This document shows, in pieces, positions 6,483 to 12,524 of a stretch of 12,524 nucleotides of DNA (positions are counted from its first letter, which is position 1; the number at the start of each line of letters is the position of its first letter). The stretch lies in assembly GCA_020217265.1 (NCBI GenBank), contig JAIWOS010000187.1:1-12524 (forward strand), in the 5' to 3' direction. Below the pieces are notes generated by a model. The model was not told the origin of the DNA and did not search any database. It saw only the letters and a program-made list of their open reading frames with translations. The position numbers and the translations under genes were made by a program. Source of the DNA: Thiobacillus sp. (GTDB taxonomy: Bacteria; Pseudomonadota; Gammaproteobacteria; Burkholderiales; Thiobacillaceae).

Positions 6483-8603
6483 ATGAACATGGCAATCACG
6501 ATGAACGGCCTGAAGGGCCTGGCGGGGCGGGTAGCCGGCAGAGGGCGCGCCAACCCGACAGGCGAGCACACCACCCTGATCATGGAGACGGTGCGCAAAC
6601 TGGCCGATCACGAGCCGGGCAAGGTGCCGCTGGTCGGCCATTTGCCTGCCGAGAAACAGTATCTCTACGCAGGCGGCACGCTCATCGCATCGCTGCTGCT
6701 GGCGGCCGGTTTCACCATCTACGGTTCGGTTCAGCTGGGTAATCGTGCTGCTTACGAGAGCCGTGCCGGTGAGCTGAAAGTGCTCTCGCAGCGCTTGCCG
6801 CTGACTGCGCAGCAATCTGTGCTGGGCAATGCCAGCGCCTTCAAGAAGCTGGCGGAAGGCAAGGCGAGTTTCGAGAAAACGCTGACAGGTCTGGTCGACG
6901 GCGACGACGAGGTGCCGGCAACCGGCGGCGACGCGAAGAACGCGCTGCAGAAAATCAGCGGGCAATGGGAAAAATCGAAGCCGCAGATCGCGCAGATCCT
7001 TTCCCAGGAAAAGAACCTGGTGGCCCTGAGCCGCAACGTCAAGCGCATCAATGCCCTGAGCCTGGATCTGCAGGGCGTGTCGGAACACTTGTCCAAGCAG
7101 CTGGCGGACAGCGGGGCCGGCGTGCAGGAAGTGGCCCGGGCCGGCCGCCTCGCGATCCTGTCGCAGCGACTGCCGAAGAATGCCAACCTGCTCTTGACGT
7201 CCGAAACGATCGATCCCCAGGTCGTGCAGCAACTGGAAAAAGACACCACCCTCTTCCGCGATACCGTGCAGAGCCTGATGGAAGGCGCGGCGGGCAAGAG
7301 CGAGCGCGGCATGCAGACGCTGGAAGAGCTGGGCACCAACATGGGCGACATGGTGGAAACCGTGGGGGCGGTGCTCGCCAACACGCAGGCGCTGCTGCAG
7401 TCCAAGCAGGCGGCCGCCAGCCTGTTCGCCACCAGCGACACGCTGATGCAGGACACCAGCCAGCTGTCGCGTGACTACCAGTCGATCGGCACCCTGGGGT
7501 ACTGGCTGGCCGCGGCCTTCGGCCTGCTGGCGGTGGGCTCGCTGGTGTTGCTGGGACTGGTCAACATCAACGAAACCAAAACCCGCGCGCGCAAGAGCGA
7601 GGAAGAAAACGCACGCAACCAGGAGGCGATCCTGCGGCTGATGGACGAGCTGGGCGAACTGGCCGAGGGCAACCTCACCATCAACGCCAGCGTGACCGAG
7701 GACATCACCGGAGCGGTGGCCGACTCGATCAACTACACCGTGGAAGAACTGCGCAGTCTGGTGCGTGGCATCAACAACGCCACCCTGCACATGGAGCAGG
7801 CCGCCAGCGAGGCGAGCCGGGTGTCGGATTCGCTGCAGCAGGCTTCGCGCCGGCAGACCGAGGAGATCGAGGGCACCTCGGCCGCCGTCGTCAGCCTGGC
7901 GCAATCCGTGCAGCAGGTGTCGGGCAACGCCGCCGAATCCGCCCGCGTGGCGGAACAGTCGCTGGCCGCTGCCGAAAAGGGCCAGCAGGCGGTGGCCAAC
8001 GCGATTGCCAGCATGAACGGCCTGCGCGAGCAGATTCAGGAAACCTCGAAGCGCATCAAGCGCCTCGGCGAATCCTCGCAGGAGATCGGCGAGATCGTCG
8101 AACTGATTTCCGACATTACCGAACAGACCAACGTGCTGGCCTTGAATGCCGCCATCCAGGCTGCATCCGCGGGCGAAGCCGGGCGCGGCTTCTCGGTGGT
8201 GGCCGAAGAAGTGCAGCGGCTGGCGGAGCGCTCCGCCGACGCGACCAAGCAGATCGCCGCGATCGTGAAGACCATTCAGTCCGACACCCAGGAAACGGTG
8301 GCGGCGATGGAAATCTCGACCCAGGGCGTGGTCGAGGGCGCCAAGCTGTCGGACGCCGCGGGCCAGACCCTGGCCGAGATCGGCGACGTGTCGAAGAAGC
8401 TCGCCGGACTGATCGCCGACATTTCCGCGGCGACGCAAAGCCAGGCCGAGTCGACCGCGCGGGTCGCCGAAACCATGCAGGACATCAAGGCGATTTCCGC
8501 CCAGACCGCGAGCGGCACGCAACAGACCGCCGAGTCCATCGGCGGCATGAAACAGCTGGCGCAAGACCTCAAGAACTCGGTCGCGGGCTTCAAGCTCGCC
8601 TGA
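6483..8603 (+). CDS. pilJ: Type IV pilus methyl-accepting chemotaxis protein PilJ
   Basis: This 706-residue inner-membrane receptor signals to PilL through PilI. In order: a cytoplasmic N tail (1-59); TM1 about 61-80; a periplasmic sensor with two PilJ-type modules, each holding LSQRLP (101-106 and 227-232, the second as [17 protein letters not shown]); TM2 about 338-360; a HAMP-like linker (361-430); and a coiled-coil signalling domain to the end. The hairpin tip is [20 protein letters not shown] (547-565), with [20 protein letters not shown] following, as in PilJ of other species. There is no C-terminal CheR/CheB-binding pentapeptide; the protein ends in AGFKLA. The start is supported by GGAGAGAGCGGAG upstream. 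Length and layout are normal for PilJ. Confidence 0.96.
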   Translation: MNMAITMNGLKGLAGRVAGRGRANPTGEHTTLIMETVRKLADHEPGKVPLVGHLPAEKQYLYAGGTLIASLLLAAGFTIYGSVQLGNRAAYESRAGELKVLSQRLPLTAQQSVLGNASAFKKLAEGKASFEKTLTGLVDGDDEVPATGGDAKNALQKISGQWEKSKPQIAQILSQEKNLVALSRNVKRINALSLDLQGVSEHLSKQLADSGAGVQEVARAGRLAILSQRLPKNANLLLTSETIDPQVVQQLEKDTTLFRDTVQSLMEGAAGKSERGMQTLEELGTNMGDMVETVGAVLANTQALLQSKQAAASLFATSDTLMQDTSQLSRDYQSIGTLGYWLAAAFGLLAVGSLVLLGLVNINETKTRARKSEEENARNQEAILRLMDELGELAEGNLTINASVTEDITGAVADSINYTVEELRSLVRGINNATLHMEQAASEASRVSDSLQQASRRQTEEIEGTSAAVVSLAQSVQQVSGNAAESARVAEQSLAAAEKGQQAVANAIASMNGLREQIQETSKRIKRLGESSQEIGEIVELISDITEQTNVLALNAAIQAASAGEAGRGFSVVAEEVQRLAERSADATKQIAAIVKTIQSDTQETVAAMEISTQGVVEGAKLSDAAGQTLAEIGDVSKKLAGLIADISAATQSQAESTARVAETMQDIKAISAQTASGTQQTAESIGGMKQLAQDLKNSVAGFKLA

Positions 8604-8645
8604 TTCGCGACGACTGCTCCCGCAACGCACCAGGAACCCCACATC

Positions 8646-11600
8646 ATGAGCGCCTTACTCGATTACGACATCGGCCCCCTCAACTGGGTGCGCGGCGACA
8701 TCGACGCTGCCCTGCAGGCCGCGCTCGGCCGCATCCAGGCCTACAGCGTCGACGCCGATCTCACCAACGCCCTGCGGCTGGCGCGCGACGACGCGCACCA
8801 GGTGGCCGGCGCGCTGCGCATGGTCGGCCTCGAAGGCGCCGCCACGCTGGCCGGCGCGCTGGAAAGCGTGCTGGACGACATCAATGAAAACCGCCTGCTG
8901 GCCGACGCCGGCGTGTTGCGTGCCTTGCGCAACGCCTTCGAGGGTTTGCAGCGCTGGGTCAAGGCGCTGGCCGACGGCCGTGGCAGCGGCGAATTGGCGC
9001 TGTTCCCGCTCTACAAGGGCCTGCGCGAGTTGCAGGGGGCCGAGCGCGTGTTCGAGGGTGAACTGTTCTTCCCTGATCTGCGCATCCGCGTGGGGAACAA
9101 GGAGGCCGGGGCGGGGCTTGCCCAGGAGGCGCTGGCCGCCGAGGTCAAGACGGCGCGCGCGCTCTTTCAGCGCGGTCTCTTGGCGTTTTTGCGCAATGTC
9201 GAGGCCGAGCAGGGGCTGGCCCGCATGCGCGAGGCGCTGGTCGCGATCGAACGCGTCGCCCCCTCGCAGGCCGCGCAGACCTTCTGGTGGGCCTGCGTCG
9301 GCTTCATCGACAGCCTGATTGCGCATGGCGTCGAGGCCGATTTCAACGTCAAGCAGCTGCTGGCGCGGATCGACCTGCAGATGCGGCGCCTGATGGAAGG
9401 CTCGCCGCAGGTGGCCGAACGCCTGCTGCGCGACGCGCTGTTCTTCGTCGCCAAGAGCGAAACGCTCGACGGGCGCGCAGCCGAAGTGCGCGCCACGCTC
9501 GGCCTCGATCGCTACCTGCCCGGCCGGGGGCTGCTCGATCCCGAAACCCTGGCGCGCATGCGTCCGGTGCTGGAAGCGATGCAGAACGGCCTCAAGGCCG
9601 CGCGCGACAGCTGGCACGCCACGGTCGAAGGCAACGCCAGCCAGCTCGCGCAGTTTCAGGATCACCTCGCGCACCTGCAACCGCAGGCGTCGATGTTTCC
9701 CGACAGCGGGCTCGCCGGGCTGCTGGATGCGCTGGGCGCCGCGGCCGGCGTGTGCGGGCAGCGTGCCGGCGAGGCCCGCGAGCAGGCCAATCTGGAAGTG
9801 GCGGCCACGCTGCTGTTCATGCAGAACGCTGTCGAACGCGAGGACATCCTGCACGGCGATTTTGCCGCGCGCGCGGACAGCCAGCGGGCCCGCCTGCAGG
9901 CCCTGATCGACGGCCGCGAACTGCCGGCGGCGGAAGCAGAACTGGCGAGCCAGCGCGAGGCCGAGCGCGACATGCTCGTGCACATGGCGCAGGAGGTCGG
10001 ACAGAATCTCAAGCAGATGGAGGAAGCGCTCGACGCTTTCTTCCGCGATGCCGACGCGCGCGAGGGGCTCGCGAGTCTGCCCGAACTGGCGCAACAGGCT
10101 CAGGGCGCGCTGACCATGCTGGAACAGCCCGACGCCGCCCGCCTGCTGGGCGCGGCCACCGAGCTTGCCCGCCCCTACATGAGCGAGGGCCACCCGGACG
10201 CGGCCACCCAGCAGCGCCTGGCCGATGCCTTTTCCAGCCTGGGGCTGTATATCGAGGCCTATTGCGCCGGCCGCGCTGACGCCGACCGCATTCTGCGCCC
10301 CGTGCTGGTCGATTTCGGCGTCATCGACGCTGCCAGCATGGACGACGAAGCCTTCGCCGATACCGTCGAGTCCGGCCTGCCCGCGCGCAAGGAGAGCGTG
10401 CAGGCGGCGTATCTGCAATGGCGCGACCTGGCGGACGATGCGTCCGCAAAAAAAAAATTCCTTGAAGCACTCACCGAGCTCGGCCGCGACGCCGAGCTGA
10501 TCGACGACGCATCGCTCAAGCAGCAGACGCACGCGCTCATCGACGCCAGTCGCGACGCGGATGAGCCGCCCGAATCCCTGGATGCCCTGGTTGCCGCCCT
10601 CACCGGGCTGGCCGTGCCCGAACGGCAGCTTGCTCCCGCCGAACTGGAGGCAGCGCCGGCAGCAGAGGCCAGCGTAACCGTCGATACGGCTGTAGCTGAG
10701 GTGCGCGAATCCACGCCGCCCTCCGAACCCCTGGCGGAAGAAGTTCCAGGCGAAGCTGTCGTGGCGAGTGTCGAGCCTGACACCGCCGTGGCAGACGGCA
10801 GCCTGCGTGTCGAACTCCCCGAGGGCGTGGAGCCCGAGTTGCTGGAAATTTTCCTCGAAGAAGCCAACGAGGTGCTCGCCACGATGGGCGAGGCCGCCCA
10901 GGCGTGCCACGCCAACCCGGGCGACCGCGAGGCCCTCACCGTGATCCGGCGCGGCTACCACACCCTCAAGGGCAGCGGCCGCATGGTCAGCCTCAACGAC
11001 CTGGGCGAGGTGGCGTGGCGCCACGAGCAGTGGATGAACGGCTGGCTGTCCGAGCAGAAGCCGGCCACGGCCGATCTCTTGAACCTGGTCGCGCGTTCGC
11101 GCGGCGTCTTCCAGGCGTGGGTGAATGCCCTGCAGGCGGGCGAAACCGCCGACCTGGCCGTGCCGGCCCTGCTCGCAGCCGGCGAGCGCGTGATGCAGGG
11201 GCTGCCGATCGATGCGCCGACGGCAGCGGTGGCGGACGCGCCGGTTTCGACGCCGTCTGTGCAGGCCGACGTCGCCGCCGAGCCGCAGGAAACCGTCGCC
11301 GAGCCGGTGCGCTATCAGGCCATCGTTGAGGTGGCCGCGCCGGCCGTGGCCGAAATCGAGGCGCCCCTGCACGACGCGCTGGCTGAACCCCCGGCGTGGT
11401 GCGCGCAGGTCGAATATGCGGTGCCGCCCGCGGTGGTGTCGGAGTCCGCCTGCGCCGAGCCCGAGCCGGCCTTTTTTGCCGTCGTCGAATACGCCCGGCC
11501 GGAGCGCGTCGAGCCGCTTCTGGAGACGCTCGACGACGTGCCGATGGAAGCCTATGTGCCGGACGAAATCTGCATCGGCACGGTCTGCCTGTCGCCCGGG

Positions 11601-12524
11601 TTGTACGAGATATTCCTTGCCGAAGCCCAGCAGCGGGTGGCGGTGCTGAAGGAAGAAGCGGCGCGCCAGCACGAACTTGGCGGCAGCCCGGTGAGCGAGC
11701 ACGCGCGCCGCGCCGTGCATACCCTGGGCGGCATCGCGGGCACCGCGGGCATCGTCGCGTTGTCCGACCTGGCGCACGCCTTCGAGCATTACTGGAACGG
11801 TTTCGTGCACACACCCTTGCCGGCAGCCCACCTGTCGCTGACGCAGGATGGGGTTGCGCGCATGAGCGAAATGCTGGCGGCGATCGAGCACAAGCGCCTG
11901 CCGGACGCGGCCAGCGATCTCATCGCCGCGCTGGCTGAGCTGGAAGACGCGTATGCCGCGTCGGCGGCCGAACCCGCGGGCGATGCGGGTCCGGCGCTGG
12001 CCGATGCGGCAGGCCAGGCAGAGACGCTCCCTGAGGCGTCGGCCGAAACCGGCGCGCTGCCCGACATCGGCGCGCTCATCCCCGAGAGCAAGCCGGTGAA
12101 GCCTGCGCCTGTGTTCGAACGCCGCGAAGTGGCGGACGAAATCGATGCGACCCTGCTGCCGATCTTCCTCGAAGAGGCCGAAACCCTGGTGCCCGATACC
12201 AGCGCGCAGCTGCGTGCCTGGAAAGCCGCGCCCGCCGACACCGGCCCGCGCGACGCGCTGCGCCGCAGCCTGCATACCATCAAGGGCAGCGCGCGCATGG
12301 TCGGCGCCATGCGCCTGGGCGAACTCACTCACGTCATGGAGTCGCGCGTCATCGCCGTGATCGAAGGCCAGCTCGCCGCCGGCGGCGACGTGTTCGACAC
12401 GCTCGAAGCCCAGCTCGACCGCCTGGCCGACGCCGTAGAACGCCTGCGCCAGGGCGGCGCCGCGCCCGTGGCGGACGAACCGGCACCCGAGGCGGCGCAG
12501 TCCGAACCCCTGCACGCGCCGGCG
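8646..12524 (+). CDS. pilL: Multi-phosphotransfer chemosensory histidine kinase PilL/ChpA (3' end outside window)
   Basis: 1293 residues are visible from the ATG at 8646 (AGGAA at 8631-8635) to the window edge with no stop; full-length ChpA/PilL proteins usually exceed 1800 residues. It is a CheA-type kinase of the pilus system with many phosphotransfer modules. Residues 20-110 form a divergent Hpt-like module (H51, HQVAGALRMVGLEG). Residues 150-650 are helical without a canonical HxxxG site. Hpt modules follow with H772 (YHTLKGSGRMV), H1025 (VHTLGGIAGTAG, where the usual lysine is glycine) and H1210 (LHTIKGSARMVG). They are joined by Ala/Glu/Pro/Val-rich linkers (about 655-717, 850-970, 1100-1155). 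The ATPase, CheW-like and receiver domains should lie beyond the edge. Codons 602-604 are AAA in a run of ten A. pilJ lies 42 bases upstream with no pilK between. Confidence 0.95.
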   Translation, partial: MSALLDYDIGPLNWVRGDIDAALQAALGRIQAYSVDADLTNALRLARDDAHQVAGALRMVGLEGAATLAGALESVLDDINENRLLADAGVLRALRNAFEGLQRWVKALADGRGSGELALFPLYKGLRELQGAERVFEGELFFPDLRIRVGNKEAGAGLAQEALAAEVKTARALFQRGLLAFLRNVEAEQGLARMREALVAIERVAPSQAAQTFWWACVGFIDSLIAHGVEADFNVKQLLARIDLQMRRLMEGSPQVAERLLRDALFFVAKSETLDGRAAEVRATLGLDRYLPGRGLLDPETLARMRPVLEAMQNGLKAARDSWHATVEGNASQLAQFQDHLAHLQPQASMFPDSGLAGLLDALGAAAGVCGQRAGEAREQANLEVAATLLFMQNAVEREDILHGDFAARADSQRARLQALIDGRELPAAEAELASQREAERDMLVHMAQEVGQNLKQMEEALDAFFRDADAREGLASLPELAQQAQGALTMLEQPDAARLLGAATELARPYMSEGHPDAATQQRLADAFSSLGLYIEAYCAGRADADRILRPVLVDFGVIDAASMDDEAFADTVESGLPARKESVQAAYLQWRDLADDASAKKKFLEALTELGRDAELIDDASLKQQTHALIDASRDADEPPESLDALVAALTGLAVPERQLAPAELEAAPAAEASVTVDTAVAEVRESTPPSEPLAEEVPGEAVVASVEPDTAVADGSLRVELPEGVEPELLEIFLEEANEVLATMGEAAQACHANPGDREALTVIRRGYHTLKGSGRMVSLNDLGEVAWRHEQWMNGWLSEQKPATADLLNLVARSRGVFQAWVNALQAGETADLAVPALLAAGERVMQGLPIDAPTAAVADAPVSTPSVQADVAAEPQETVAEPVRYQAIVEVAAPAVAEIEAPLHDALAEPPAWCAQVEYAVPPAVVSESACAEPEPAFFAVVEYARPERVEPLLETLDDVPMEAYVPDEICIGTVCLSPGLYEIFLAEAQQRVAVLKEEAARQHELGGSPVSEHARRAVHTLGGIAGTAGIVALSDLAHAFEHYWNGFVHTPLPAAHLSLTQDGVARMSEMLAAIEHKRLPDAASDLIAALAELEDAYAASAAEPAGDAGPALADAAGQAETLPEASAETGALPDIGALIPESKPVKPAPVFERREVADEIDATLLPIFLEEAETLVPDTSAQLRAWKAAPADTGPRDALRRSLHTIKGSARMVGAMRLGELTHVMESRVIAVIEGQLAAGGDVFDTLEAQLDRLADAVERLRQGGAAPVADEPAPEAAQSEPLHAPA
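10448..10457 (+). repeat. Ten-A homopolymer inside pilL
   Basis: Ten consecutive A residues span the last base of an alanine codon and lysine codons 602-604. This is exceptional in a GC-rich gene that mostly uses AAG for lysine and GCC or GCG for alanine. Loss of one A leads to a TGA at 10498-10500; gain of one A leads to a TGA at 10463-10465. The tract is therefore a potential slippage or phase-variation site. The run and the stops are seen directly; the role is inferred. Confidence 0.6.

Noticed and set aside
8655..12515. A 1286-codon open frame antisense to pilL
   Set aside because: It lies opposite codons of a clearly recognisable gene. Its predicted protein is Arg/Gly/His-rich without any domain, and strong GC bias at third positions removes stops from this frame. 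It looks like a codon-bias artefact.

Overview
The window is GC-rich chromosomal DNA with dense genes, short gaps and almost no stop-codon-limited frames, which fits a proteobacterium. The gene set and order (hemL-thiE-thiD on one strand, divergent to rubredoxin and a pilG-pilH-pilI-pilJ-pilL cluster) match what I remember of Betaproteobacteria. The DsrS-like gene next to hemL hints at a Nitrosomonadales or Thiobacillus-type sulfur or iron oxidiser. That placement is inference. I see no rRNA, tRNA, CRISPR array, transposase or prophage gene, and no gene-free stretch over 300 bases.

Left part (1-3646, minus strand): an apparent single operon read right to left, thiD-thiE-hemL-dsrS-like. Every junction is a 4-base start/stop overlap (GTGA, ATGA, ATGA), so translation is probably coupled. 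ThiD and ThiE supply the pyrimidine branch and the coupling step of thiamine phosphate synthesis. HemL makes 5-aminolevulinate for tetrapyrroles. The last gene runs off the left edge.

Middle (3647-5113): a 51-base divergent spacer, a rubredoxin gene, and a 123-base leader containing two mutually exclusive hairpins. Then come a secreted protein of unknown function, a strong intrinsic terminator, and a 150-base promoter region for the pil cluster. That region holds a sigma-28-like promoter match overlapped by an 8-bp dyad.

Right part (5114-12524, plus strand): the Pil-Chp chemosensory cluster that controls type IV pili. PilJ is the receptor, PilI the CheW-type adaptor, PilL (ChpA-type) the multi-phosphotransfer CheA kinase, and PilG and PilH the CheY-like outputs. 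No pilK methyltransferase lies between pilJ and pilL. PilL is cut by the window edge after its third histidine phosphotransfer motif, plus a fourth divergent N-terminal one, so its kinase and receiver domains are not visible.

Most notable: a run of ten A residues inside pilL where a one-base change in either direction gives an almost immediate stop, upstream of all the canonical phosphotransfer domains. Also notable are the switch-like hairpins after rubredoxin and the sigma-28-like site before pilG. I did not find a wholly new multi-gene system; the gene content is mostly recognisable.
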